From assembly GCA_963827585.1 (NCBI GenBank), contig CAWHCK010000060.1, positions 248,001-312,000 of the forward strand: 64,000 nt of DNA. The letters are read 5' to 3'. The translations under genes and the position numbers were made by a program. The first letter of the stretch is position 1. Every line of letters starts with the position of its first letter. The stretch is from VAZQ01 sp963827585 (GTDB lineage Bacteria; Pseudomonadota; Alphaproteobacteria; Rhizobiales; Xanthobacteraceae). Under the pieces are notes generated by a model. The model made no database searches. It was not told the DNA's origin and saw nothing but the letters and a program-made list of their open reading frames with translations. Positions 47,841 to 56,479 of this stretch are shown one piece after another.

Positions 47841-48563
47841 TCACGCCGCGCGCGCCGCGTCGGCCATCTGCTTGAGCACCTGGCGCAGCACGCCGGGCGC
47901 GCGCACGCGCTGGGGGAACGGCAGCCGCAGGGCCGTGCGCGCGAGCTGCAGCTCGAGGCCCTCGGGATCGCAGCCGACGCAGCGCCAGTCGCCGTCGGGA
48001 GCGCCCAATAGCTTGGTGGCATAGAGCCGCACCGCATCGGCATGGTCGGCATTCATATGCGCGAGGATCTCGGGCTCGGCCGCGACGAGCTCGGCCGCGT
48101 CGCCGGTCTCGGTCAAGATGTCCTGCGGCTCGAGATCGACGATGCGGCCGAAGCCGGCCACGAGGTGCGCGGCCTTCAGCGTCACCCGGTAGAAGGCGAA
48201 ATCCGCAAAGCTCGCGAACATTTCCGCCTCGGGCTGACGCTCGAGATAGCGCCGGCGCGCCTCGGGGTCCGCGGTCGCGGCCGCGCTGCCCATCAGCATC
48301 ACGCGCGCTCCTTGCAGGGGATCTCCCTCCTTGCGCTCGTCGATCATCACCGAGACCCGCGGGTCGGCCAGAATGTTCCGGGTGTGCACGGCAAGGCGCG
48401 AGATCAGGAGGAGCGGTGCGCCGTCGGCCGCGGTCGCGACATTGACCAGCGAGCAATAGGGATCGCCGGAGCCGGCCATCAGCGTCGCCAGCGCCCCCGA
48501 GCGGCCCTCGCGCAGGAGCTTCTTGGCAGCGGCTGCGGCGTCGAAGTCGGGGCTCGGTTTCAT
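47841..48563 (-). CDS. HugZ-like heme/flavin-binding protein
   Basis: The 240-residue protein has an N-terminal FMN-binding split-barrel (AKKLLREGRSGALATLMAGS; GAPLLLISRLAVHTRNI) and a C-terminal DUF2470-type region with IVDLEPQDILTETG and HMNADHADAVRLYA. This two-part layout is found in HugZ, which degrades heme, and in related pyridoxamine-phosphate-oxidase-like proteins. The ATG at 48563 has GGAGG five bases upstream. It is divergent from chvI. Confidence 0.82.
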   Translation of the reverse strand: MKPSPDFDAAAAAKKLLREGRSGALATLMAGSGDPYCSLVNVATAADGAPLLLISRLAVHTRNILADPRVSVMIDERKEGDPLQGARVMLMGSAAATADPEARRRYLERQPEAEMFASFADFAFYRVTLKAAHLVAGFGRIVDLEPQDILTETGDAAELVAAEPEILAHMNADHADAVRLYATKLLGAPDGDWRCVGCDPEGLELQLARTALRLPFPQRVRAPGVLRQVLKQMADAARAA

Positions 48564-48788
48564 TGGCGCCTCCACTGAACAATGTATACTCGGCAATCGC
48601 ACCCGGTTGCGTGAAACCGGCAACCGGCTCCCCCGCGGGCGCGTCAACTTGAGCTTGGCGCTGAAGGCGGATGGGAGCTATGGTAACAAACCCTTTGGCG
48701 AATCACGCGTTTGTCAGGGAATTGCCACATTTAGGCCTTGCTTTCCGGGCTTCAAAGTCCGGGGCGAATGCCTAGGGACAGGGGCTTC

Positions 48789-49490
48789 ATGCCGACCATC
48801 GCTCTCGTCGACGACGACCGCAATATTCTGACCTCGGTCTCGATCGCGCTCGAGGCGGAAGGTTACCGGATCATGACCTATACCGACGGCGCTTCCGCGC
48901 TCGACGGTTTCAAGACCTCGCCGCCAGATCTCGCCATTCTCGACATCAAGATGCCGCGCATGGACGGGATGGAGACCTTGCGGCGGCTGCGCCAGAAGTC
49001 CGACATGCCCGTCATCTTCCTCACCTCCAAGGACGAGGAGATCGACGAATTGTTCGGGCTCAAAATGGGCGCCGACGATTTCATCCGCAAACCGTTCTCC
49101 CAGCGCCTCCTGGTCGAGCGGGTCAAGGCGATCCTGCGCCGTGCGGCGCCGAAGGATGGCAGCGCTCCGAAGGAGACCGATGCCGCCAAGGTGCTCGAGC
49201 GCGGCCTGTTGCGCATGGATCCGGAGCGCCATACCTGCACCTGGAAGAACGAGCCCGTGACCCTCACGGTCACCGAATTCCTGATCCTGCAAGCGCTCGC
49301 GAGCCGGCCGGGCGTGGTCAAGAGCCGCAACGCGCTGATGGATGCAGCCTACGACGACCAGGTCTATGTCGATGACCGCACCATCGACAGCCACATCAAG
49401 CGCCTGCGCAAGAAGTTCAAGGGGACCGACGACGACTTCGACATGATCGAAACGCTCTACGGCGTCGGCTATCAATTCAAGGAGATGTAA
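48789..49490 (+). CDS. chvI: Two-component response regulator ChvI
   Basis: The 233-residue product is an OmpR-type regulator: the receiver has the acidic pair VDDDRN and phospho-acceptor D52 (LDIKMPRMDG), and the winged-helix DNA-binding domain has KSRNALMDAAYDDQVYVDDR and GVGYQFKEM at the end. It is close to ChvI/ExoI of rhizobia, which controls envelope, acid and symbiosis genes. I start at the ATG giving MPTIALVDDD. The partner kinase chvG follows 136 bases downstream. Confidence 0.95.
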   Translation: MPTIALVDDDRNILTSVSIALEAEGYRIMTYTDGASALDGFKTSPPDLAILDIKMPRMDGMETLRRLRQKSDMPVIFLTSKDEEIDELFGLKMGADDFIRKPFSQRLLVERVKAILRRAAPKDGSAPKETDAAKVLERGLLRMDPERHTCTWKNEPVTLTVTEFLILQALASRPGVVKSRNALMDAAYDDQVYVDDRTIDSHIKRLRKKFKGTDDDFDMIETLYGVGYQFKEM

Positions 49491-49626
49491 CGCCGGGGGT
49501 CTTGGTGCCGCACGGTGTTGAACGGGGCTGGACCGCCTGAGGCCGCAGAACGTTTCACGGGGCTGGACCGCCCGAGAGCGGTACCGGCGGGGCTTCGACT
49601 GGGGGCGTGCAACCGGCAGACCGACA

Positions 49627-51841
49627 GTGCTCAACCGAACGCCGGAGAGTTTCAAGACCGACGTCGAGGCGAAACAGCCCGACGAAAGCCCATGGCCACT
49701 CGCGAGAGTGCGCCGGCGGCTCGCCGATTTTTTGCACCAAACCGCCCAGCTCTTCGCCGGGGTCAGCGCTTCGTTCAAAACGCCGGAGCGCTGCAAGACC
49801 ACGGCCGAGCCGGAGCGGCCCGGCAAGAGCCTGCCGCCGCTCGCCAAAGCGCAACGCCGGCTCGCTGATCTCTTGCACCAAAACGGCCGTCGCTTCGCCC
49901 GCGTCGGCTTTCCGAGCTGGCCGCCGCTGAGCTTCAAGCCAGATGTCGAGCCCCAAACGACCGCCGAGCGCTTGGCGTCATTCGCCAAAGCGCAACGGCG
50001 ATTCGCCGATCTACTCCTCCAGCAAGGCAGCCGCATCTTCGCCCGTTTCGGCCTTTCGAGCTGGGTGCCGCAGAGCTTCAAGCCCGATGTCGAGTCCAGG
50101 CCGCTCGACGAGCGCCTGCCGCGACTCGCCAAGGGGCTACGGCGCTTCGCCGATCTGTTGCATCAGAGCTGGCATCTCTTCGTCCGGGTCAGCTTCTCGA
50201 GCCTCAGCCGGCGGATCATCTTTCTCAATGTCACGGGCCTGCTCGCGCTGGTCATCGGCATCCTCTATCTCTCCCAATTCCGCGCCGGCCTGATCGACGC
50301 GCGCATCCAGAGCTTGCTGGTGCAGGGCGAGATCATCGCCGGCGCCATCGCCGCCTCGGCGACGGTGGAGACCGACACCATCACCATCGATCCCGAGCGT
50401 TTGCTCGACCTGCAGGCCGGCGAGAGCTACGGGCCCTCGGAGGAAGCGCTCTCCGGGCTGGAATTTCCGGTCAATCCGGAACGGGTCGCGCCGGTCCTGC
50501 GCCGTCTCGTGTCGCCGACTAATACGCGCGCGCGCATCTATGACCGCGACGGCGTTCTCATTCTCGACAGCCGCAACCTCTATGACGTGCTGCGTTTCGA
50601 CCTGCCGCCGCCGACGCAGAAGCCCGGCTTTCTCGAGCGCGGCTATGTCGCCATTCGCACCTGGTTCAGCCGCGGCACGTTGCCGCGCTATCAGGAGCTC
50701 GGACCGCAGAACGGCAAGAGCTACGGCGAAGTCGGCAACGCGCTGCAAGGCTTCAAGTCGAGCATGGTGCGCATCAACGAGCGCGGCGAAGTGATCGTTT
50801 CGGTGGCAGTGCCGGTGCAACGCTTCCGCGCCGTGCGCGGCGCCCTCATGCTGTCGACGCAAGGCGCCGACATCGACAACATGGTCGGTGCCGAGCGGGT
50901 CGCCATCTTCAAGGTGTTCTTGATCGCCGCCGGCGTCATGGTGTTGCTGTCGTTCCTGCTCGCCGGCACCATCGCCGGCCCGGTGCGGCGGCTCGCCGAA
51001 AGCGCGCAACTCGTGCGCCGGCGAATTCGCACGCGCGTGGAGATCCCGGATCTGAGCCATCGCCGCGACGAGATCGGGCACCTTTCGGGGTCATTACGGG
51101 ATATGACCGACGCGCTCTATAGCCGTATCGAGGCGATCGAGAGCTTCGCCGCCGACGTGGCGCACGAGCTCAAGAACCCCCTCACGTCGCTGCGCTCGGC
51201 GGTCGAGACGCTGCCGCTGGCCAAGAGCGATGACAGCCGCGGCCGTCTGCTGGCGGTCATCCAGCACGACGTCAAGCGCCTCGACCGGCTGATCACCGAC
51301 ATTTCGGACGCCAGCCGTCTCGACGCCGAGATGCAGCGGCACGAAGCGCAACCGGTCAATCTGGCGCAGCTTCTCAGCACGGTGGTGAGCGTGGCCAACG
51401 AGCGCCACGACGACGGCGTGACCGTGGAGTTGAATTTCGAAGGCGGCCGGCCTTCCGCTTTCACGGTGCCCGGGCACGATTCCCGGCTCGGGCAGGTGAT
51501 CGACAACCTGATCGACAATGCGCGCTCGTTCTCGCCTGCCGGCGGCACGGTGCGGGTCACCTGCCGACGATTGAAGAGCGAGGTGGAGATCGTCGTCGAC
51601 GACCAGGGGCCGGGCGTGCCGGCGGACGTGACGGAGAAGATTTTCGAGCGCTTCTACACCCACCGGCCGCACCAGGCCTTCGGACAGAATTCCGGCCTCG
51701 GCCTTTCCATCTCCAAGCACATCGTCGAAGCCCATGGCGGTAGCATCTGGGTGGAAAACCGCCTCGGCCGCTGCGGCGGCTCAAGACGAGCCGCCGCCCT
51801 CGCTCGGCGCGCGCTTCATCGTGCGGCTGCCGGCGATGTGA
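49627..51841 (+). CDS. chvG: Sensor histidine kinase ChvG with repeated N-terminus (frameshifted tail)
   Basis: From about residue 195 this is a normal ChvG: helix RIIFLNVTGLLALVIGILYL, periplasmic domain, second helix, HAMP, phospho-acceptor H in FAADVAHELKNPLTSL, N box DNLIDNARSF and DDQGPGVP. The last residues (LGARFIVRLPAM) are in another frame after an extra base near 51775, so the true stop is TGA at 51839, overlapping the hprK ATG. The 195-residue N-terminus is unusual: four imperfect copies of a 47-48-residue unit of the type SFKPDVE...LAKAQRRFADLLHQ...FARVGFSSW, starting at 49639, 49780, 49921 and 50065. The GTG start at 49627 is not certain. Confidence 0.88.
49639..50208 (+). repeat. 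Four tandem 141-144-bp repeats in the 5' part of chvG
   Basis: Units begin at 49639, 49780, 49921 and 50065, so periods are 141, 141 and 144 bases. Each codes for a motif xPxSFKxDVE, then LAKxxRRxADLLHQ, then FARVxxSSW. The last unit merges into the normal ChvG membrane entry (SFSSLSRRIIF). The period is a multiple of three, so reading is kept. Confidence 0.8.
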
Positions 51842-52305
51842 TGGCGGCCGACGCTGCGACCGTGCACGCTTCGGCGGTGCTGGCCGGCGCCCACGCCGTG
51901 CTGATCCGTGGACCCGCCGGAGCCGGCAAGTCGCAGCTTGCGCTGGCGCTCATTGCGGCGGGGGAAATAGGGCTGCTCCGGTTCGCTCGCCTGGTCGGCG
52001 ATGATCGCGTCCACCTCGAACCACATCACGGACGCCTGCTGGTGCGAGCGCCGGCAGCGCTTGCCGGATTGATCGAAGTGCGCGGGCTCGGCATCCGGCG
52101 GCTCGATCACGAGCCGGTCGCAAGGGTGGGTCTGGTGGTCGACCTCGCGGCGGAGGACGCCGAGCGGTTGCCGGCGGCAGGCGAGGCCCTCCTCTGCGGC
52201 GTGCGATTGCCGCGGCTTGCGGTCGCGGCCGGTGCGGCGCCCCTGGTGGCGGTGCTGGCCGTGCTGAACAGCGCGCCGGCGCCCGACATTAAACCTCGGT
52301 CATGA
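51841..52305 (+). CDS. hprK: HPr kinase/phosphorylase (short form)
   Basis: The 154-residue product has the phosphate-binding loop GPAGAGKSQLALALI and the GDDRVHLE segment of HPr kinase. This short form, without the N-terminal half found in Gram-positives, is typical of alphaproteobacteria. It modifies HPr on serine and links carbon status to the ChvIG system. Its ATG overlaps the chvG stop (TGATG). Because of the error in chvG, the two appear as one open frame, but they are separate genes. Confidence 0.9.
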   Translation: MAADAATVHASAVLAGAHAVLIRGPAGAGKSQLALALIAAGEIGLLRFARLVGDDRVHLEPHHGRLLVRAPAALAGLIEVRGLGIRRLDHEPVARVGLVVDLAAEDAERLPAAGEALLCGVRLPRLAVAAGAAPLVAVLAVLNSAPAPDIKPRS

Positions 52306-52517
52306 TCCTTGCAGGCGCGCTTGGTGGCACAAAAGTAACCGGTGGCCGGTAGCCTGCAACGCCAAAACCCGGCCTCCAACGGCGCCGAAAGGGCGCCTGC
52401 TGCTGCGATGCAACATCACCCCGAAATCGCCGGAACGGCCCTTGCGCACGGGCTTGGGATGGTCATGATGGGCCCTCTTTCGTGCGGTGCAACCGGGGTG
52501 CGCCCGCGGGGAGATCA

Positions 52518-52919
52518 ATGATCGGTCTCGTTCTCGTTACGCACGGGCGTCTCGCTGCCGAGTTCCGCTCGGCTCTGGAGCACGTGGTCGGTCCCCAACA
52601 GCAGATCGAAGCGGTGACGATCGGGCCCGACGACGACGTGGAACAACGCCGCAAGGACATCATCGAGGCGGTCAAGCGCGTGGACAGCGGCGAGGGGGTG
52701 GCCATCCTCACCGACATGTTCGGCGGCACGCCCTCGAATCTCGCCATCTCGGTGATGGGCCGCCCGAAGGTCGAGGTCCTCGCCGGGATCAATCTGCCGA
52801 TGCTGGTGAAACTCGCCAAGGTGCGGGACGAATGTCCGCTGACCGAGGCGGTCGCCGCCGCCCAGGACTCCGGCCGCAAATACATAACCATCGCCAGCCG
52901 GGTCCTCTCGGGCAAATGA
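52518..52919 (+). CDS. PTS EIIA component, mannose type
   Basis: The 133-residue protein starts MIGLVLVTHGRLA, where H9 is the phosphorylation site, and has GVAILTDMFGGTPSNLA. It is the EIIA-Man-like protein of the rhizobial nitrogen/regulatory PTS branch; no sugar permease is nearby. It presumably receives phosphate from HPr and has a regulatory role. GGGGAG lies four bases before the ATG. Confidence 0.93.
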   Translation: MIGLVLVTHGRLAAEFRSALEHVVGPQQQIEAVTIGPDDDVEQRRKDIIEAVKRVDSGEGVAILTDMFGGTPSNLAISVMGRPKVEVLAGINLPMLVKLAKVRDECPLTEAVAAAQDSGRKYITIASRVLSGK

Positions 52920-52964
52920 GCGAGACCTGGCGGCGCGAACGACCGCTCCTCCGGCCAACCTTCC

Positions 52965-53246
52965 GTGGACGATGCGCCCGTCATCCGGGTGCTGGAAATC
53001 TGCAACAAGAAGGGCTTGCACGCGCGCGCTTCGGCCAAGTTCGTGCAGACGGTCGAAAAATTCGACGCCGAGGTGAAGGTCAAGCGCGGCAACGAGGTTG
53101 TCGGCGGCACCTCGATCATGGGCCTGATGATGCTGGCGGCCGGGCCCGGCACCATGATCACCGTCGAAGCCAGCGGCAGGCAGGCGAGCGAGGTTCTCGA
53201 CGCGCTGGCGACGCTCGTGAGCGGACGGTTCACGGAAGAGGAATAA
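52965..53246 (+). CDS. ptsH: Phosphocarrier protein HPr
   Basis: The 93-residue product has the active-site loop KKGLHARASA with H19, and the regulatory serine S50 in GGTSIMGLMML, which is the target of HPr kinase. It relays phosphate between EI and EIIA. The start is GTG with no clear binding site. It is 45 bases downstream of the EIIA gene and shares its operon with hprK. Confidence 0.95.
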   Translation: MDDAPVIRVLEICNKKGLHARASAKFVQTVEKFDAEVKVKRGNEVVGGTSIMGLMMLAAGPGTMITVEASGRQASEVLDALATLVSGRFTEEE

Positions 53247-53268
53247 GGCTCAGGGGTCGGATGGGAGG

Positions 53269-53288
53269 ACATAAAGAAATCTTTATGT
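53269..53288. promoter_or_regulatory. Perfect operator-like palindrome upstream of ahcY
   Basis: ACATAAAGA-aa-TCTTTATGT has 9-bp perfect arms and sits six bases upstream of the ahcY -35 box. It resembles operators of ArsR-type SahR/SamR regulators, which control S-adenosylmethionine-cycle genes in proteobacteria (from memory). The regulator gene is not in the window. Confidence 0.6.
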
Positions 53289-53293
53289 CTTTA

Positions 53294-53322
53294 TTGCAGG
53301 CCGCGCCCTGCCCTGCTATAGC
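53294..53322 (+). promoter_or_regulatory. Predicted sigma-70 promoter of ahcY
   Basis: TTGCAG (53294-53299) and TATAGC (53317-53322) are separated by 17 bases. The ahcY start codon lies 57 bases past the -10 box. The palindrome at 53269-53288 is directly upstream. Confidence 0.6.
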
Positions 53323-53379
53323 CACGCGCGAACCGGCGTGCCGCTGGCACGTCGCCTTCCCCAGCATTCAAGGACCCTC

Positions 53380-54823
53380 ATGACCGCCGTATCGAAAGTC
53401 GCCAGAAGCGCTGCCGCCGCCAAGCCTGCCAGCGACTATGTCGTCAAGGACATCGGCTTGGCCGAATGGGGCCGCAAGGAAATCGCCATCGCCGAGACCG
53501 AGATGCCGGGCCTGATGGCCACGCGCGAAGAGTACGGTCCCGAGCAGCCGCTGCGCGGCGCGCGCATCTGCGGCTCGCTGCACATGACGATTCAGACCGC
53601 GGTGCTGATCGAGACGCTCAAGGCGCTCGGCGCCGACGTGCGCTGGGCCTCCTGCAACATCTATTCGACCCAGGACCACGCCGCCGCCGCCGTGGCGGCC
53701 GACGGCACGCCGGTCTTCGCCGTCAAGGGCGAGACGCTCAAGGACTATTGGGACTATCAGCACCGCATCTTCGAATGGGGCGACGGCGGCGCCGCCCAAC
53801 ATGATCCTCGACGACGGCGGCGACGCCACGCTCCTGATCCATCTCGGTCTGCGCGCCGAGCAGGGCGAAACCGGCCTGATCGCCAAGCCCACCAACGAGG
53901 AAGAGGAAATCCTGTTCGCGGCCATCAAGCAGCGGCTCAAGGACAAGCCCGGCTGGTACAAGGAGAACGCCGACGCCATCCGCGGCGTGACCGAAGAAAC
54001 CACCACCGGCGTGCACCGGCTCTACGAGATGCAGAAGAAGGGCACGCTGCTCTGGCCCGCCATCAACGTCAACGACAGCGTGACCAAGTCGAAGTTCGAC
54101 AATCTCTATGGCTGCCGCGAATCGCTCGTCGACGGCATTCGCCGCGGCACCGACGTCATGATGGCGGGAAAGGTCGCCATGGTCGCGGGCTTCGGCGACG
54201 TCGGCAAGGGCTCGGCCGCCTCGCTGCGGCAGGCCGGCTGCCGCGTGCTCGTCTCCGAGGTCGATCCGATCTGCGCGCTGCAGGCGGCCATGGAAGGCTA
54301 CGAGGTCACGACCATGGAGGATGCGGCGTCGCGCGCCGACATCTTCGTCACCGCGACCGGCAACCTCGACGTGATCACGATCGACCACATGCGCAAGATG
54401 AAGGACCGGGCGATCGTCGCCAATATCGGCCACTTCGACAGCGAGATCCAAGTGGCCGCGCTGCGGAACCTGAAGTGGCACAACGTCAAGCCGCAGGTGG
54501 ACGAGATCGAGTTCCCCGACGGCAAGCGCATCATCCTGCTGTCTGAGGGCCGCCTGGTGAATCTCGGCAATGCCATGGGCCATCCGAGCTTCGTGATGTC
54601 GTCCTCGTTCACCAACCAGACGCTGGCGCAGATCGAGCTGTGGACCAATCCGAAGAAATACGAGAAGAAGGTCTACACCCTGCCCAAGCACCTCGACGAG
54701 AAGGTCGCGCGCCTCCACCTCGCCAAGATCGGCGCCAAGCTCACGAAAATGTCGGACAAGCAGGCGACCTATATCGGCGTGCCGGTCGGGGGGCCATACA
54801 AGCCGGATCAATACCGCTATTGA
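53380..54823 (+). CDS. ahcY: Adenosylhomocysteinase (one frameshift)
   Basis: The two parts together give a full S-adenosylhomocysteine hydrolase of about 480 residues. The first part has YVVKDIGLAEWGRKEIAIAE and RICGSLHMTIQTAVLIETL; the second, in another frame, has MILDDGGDATLLIHLG, the NAD fold VAGFGDVGKGSAASLRQAG and the end GGPYKPDQYRY. One extra base near 53790 (GGCGCCGCCCAAC for an expected GGCGCGCCCAAC) breaks the frame. AhcY normally cannot be lost, so a sequence error is the best explanation. The enzyme splits S-adenosylhomocysteine into adenosine and homocysteine; an adenosine-deaminase-like gene follows. Confidence 0.93.
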
Positions 54824-54857
54824 GGGCGTGTGACGCGCCTTCAGGTCGAAACAACGG

Positions 54858-54898
54858 AAAGCCGCACCGAACGGTTTCAACCCGTGCGGTGCGGGCTT
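54858..54898 (+). terminator. Hairpin after ahcY
   Basis: AAGCCGCACCG and CGGTGCGGGCTT pair with one bulged base around an 18-base loop, 34 bases after the ahcY stop. There is no T-tract, so it may act as a weak or Rho-dependent stop. Confidence 0.4.
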
Positions 54899-54983
54899 GG
54901 CTTCACGCCGTAGATGATGCTTCCCCTCTTGCGCCACGCATTCTAGCCTTGCGCGCGCCAGAGAGAGCGCAGCGGGGCAGGTC

Positions 54984-56465
54984 TTGCGACGTCGGATCGT
55001 CTTTGCCGTCCTCGTGCTGATCGTCGCCATCATCATCGTCCGCTTCGCGATGGTCGCGCGCGACTTCGACACCGTCGTCACCGCCGCCCGGTTCGAAGGG
55101 GCACGCGCCGACCACACCGACCTGCGCGCATTCCTCCGCCGCATGCCGAAAGGGGGCGACCTCCACGTCCACCTGTCCGGCGCCGTCTATGCCGAACGCT
55201 TCATCGCCTGGGCCGCGCAGGAGGGGCTGTGCGTAAGCCTGGGGAACGTTCTGCAGACGAGCCCGACTTGCGACCAGCCCGGAGAAGCCCGCGCCTCCCA
55301 GGCCATGAACGATCAGCAGCTCTACGATCGCCTGGTCAACGCGTTCTCCACCCGCGCCTATCTGCCGTCTGCAGCAGTGCCGACGGAACACGACAAATTC
55401 TTCGAGACCTTCGCCAAGTTCGGCGCAGCATCGGGCTCGCACTTCGTCGACATGATGATCGACCAGGTCCAGCAGTACCATCACGACAACGTGCAGTATG
55501 TCGAGTTCATGATCTCGTTCGGCTGCTCGGACGACAAGGGCAAGTTCATGGCGGCGCTCGAGGGGCTCAATGACGACGCCGCCAGGCTCGCGGCGTTGCA
55601 AGCGAGCGGTCTCAACGACTGCGTCACGGCCCAGCAGCGCGACCTCGCGGCCTCGATCGCCAGGATCAGGAGCGAATTGGCGTGCGATGCCCGCAATTCC
55701 CAGCCGGGCTGCCAAGTCACGTACCGCTTTATCTTGCAGGTCTTGCGCGACAGTCCGCCCGACGACGTGTTCATGCAGACCGCGATCGCAGCAGCATTCG
55801 TTCGCGCGGAGCCGCAGGTGGTGGTCGCGCTCAACTTCGTCCAGCCCGAGGACGATCTGGTGGCGCGCCGCGACTACACCCGCCACATGCAGATCATCGC
55901 CTTCCTTGCCAAGGACGTGCCGGTCGCGCTGCACGCAGGCGAGCTCTGGCTCGGCCTCGTGCCGCCGCCGGACCTGACGTTTCACATCCGCCAGGCGATC
56001 GAGATCGCGGGCGCACGCCGCATCGGCCACGGCGTGGCGCTCCCGTTCGAGTACGACATGGAGGGCCTGCTCGCCGAGATGCGCAAGCGTCCGGTCGCCG
56101 TCGAGATCAACCTCACCAGCAACGACAAGATCCTCGGCGTGCGCGGCAAGGACCATCCGCTGCCGACCTATCTCGCCGCCGGCGTGCCGGTGGTGCTGTC
56201 GACCGACGATGCCGGCGTATCCCGCATCAACCTCACCAACGAGTATTTTCGGGCTGCGCGCGACTACGGCCTCGACTATCGGACGCTGAAGGCGATCGCC
56301 CGCAACGCCTTGATCCATTCCTTCCTCGACGAGACCCAAAAGCGCAGCGAGCTGGCGCGGCTCGACCGGTCCTATGCCGAGTTCGAGCGTTCGGTGGCAA
56401 GCGGGCAATCGCGGTTGCAGAATGTCGTCGCGTTGATCAGGGCAGCTCTTGCTCCGGCGCCGTGA
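54984..56465 (+). CDS. Adenosine-deaminase-like protein with N-terminal membrane anchor
   Basis: The 493-residue product starts with a hydrophobic anchor (IVFAVLVLIVAIIIVRFAMV) followed by an adenosine/AMP deaminase fold. Metal ligands are H61 and H63 in DLHVHLSGA; catalytic segments are VALHAGELWLG, RRIGHGVAL and VVLSTDDAGVSR. The length and anchor resemble the extracellular adenosine-deaminase growth-factor type. It deaminates adenosine or a related purine, likely outside the cytoplasm. Its place after ahcY, which makes adenosine, is suggestive, but the predicted location differs. The start is a TTG. Confidence 0.85.
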   Translation: MRRRIVFAVLVLIVAIIIVRFAMVARDFDTVVTAARFEGARADHTDLRAFLRRMPKGGDLHVHLSGAVYAERFIAWAAQEGLCVSLGNVLQTSPTCDQPGEARASQAMNDQQLYDRLVNAFSTRAYLPSAAVPTEHDKFFETFAKFGAASGSHFVDMMIDQVQQYHHDNVQYVEFMISFGCSDDKGKFMAALEGLNDDAARLAALQASGLNDCVTAQQRDLAASIARIRSELACDARNSQPGCQVTYRFILQVLRDSPPDDVFMQTAIAAAFVRAEPQVVVALNFVQPEDDLVARRDYTRHMQIIAFLAKDVPVALHAGELWLGLVPPPDLTFHIRQAIEIAGARRIGHGVALPFEYDMEGLLAEMRKRPVAVEINLTSNDKILGVRGKDHPLPTYLAAGVPVVLSTDDAGVSRINLTNEYFRAARDYGLDYRTLKAIARNALIHSFLDETQKRSELARLDRSYAEFERSVASGQSRLQNVVALIRAALAPAP

Positions 56466-56479
56466 GACCGTCGGGCGCT

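Noticed and set aside
49627..52305. Apparent ChvG-HprK fusion protein of about 890 residues
   Set aside because: The normal ChvG end (LGARFIVRLPAM, then TGA) is found one frame away and overlaps the hprK start codon; a single extra base near 51775 explains the fusion.
53247..53379. SAH or SAM riboswitch upstream of ahcY
   Set aside because: The leader after the predicted promoter is only about 50 bases; the visible structure is a DNA-type palindrome upstream of the promoter, not a riboswitch core.
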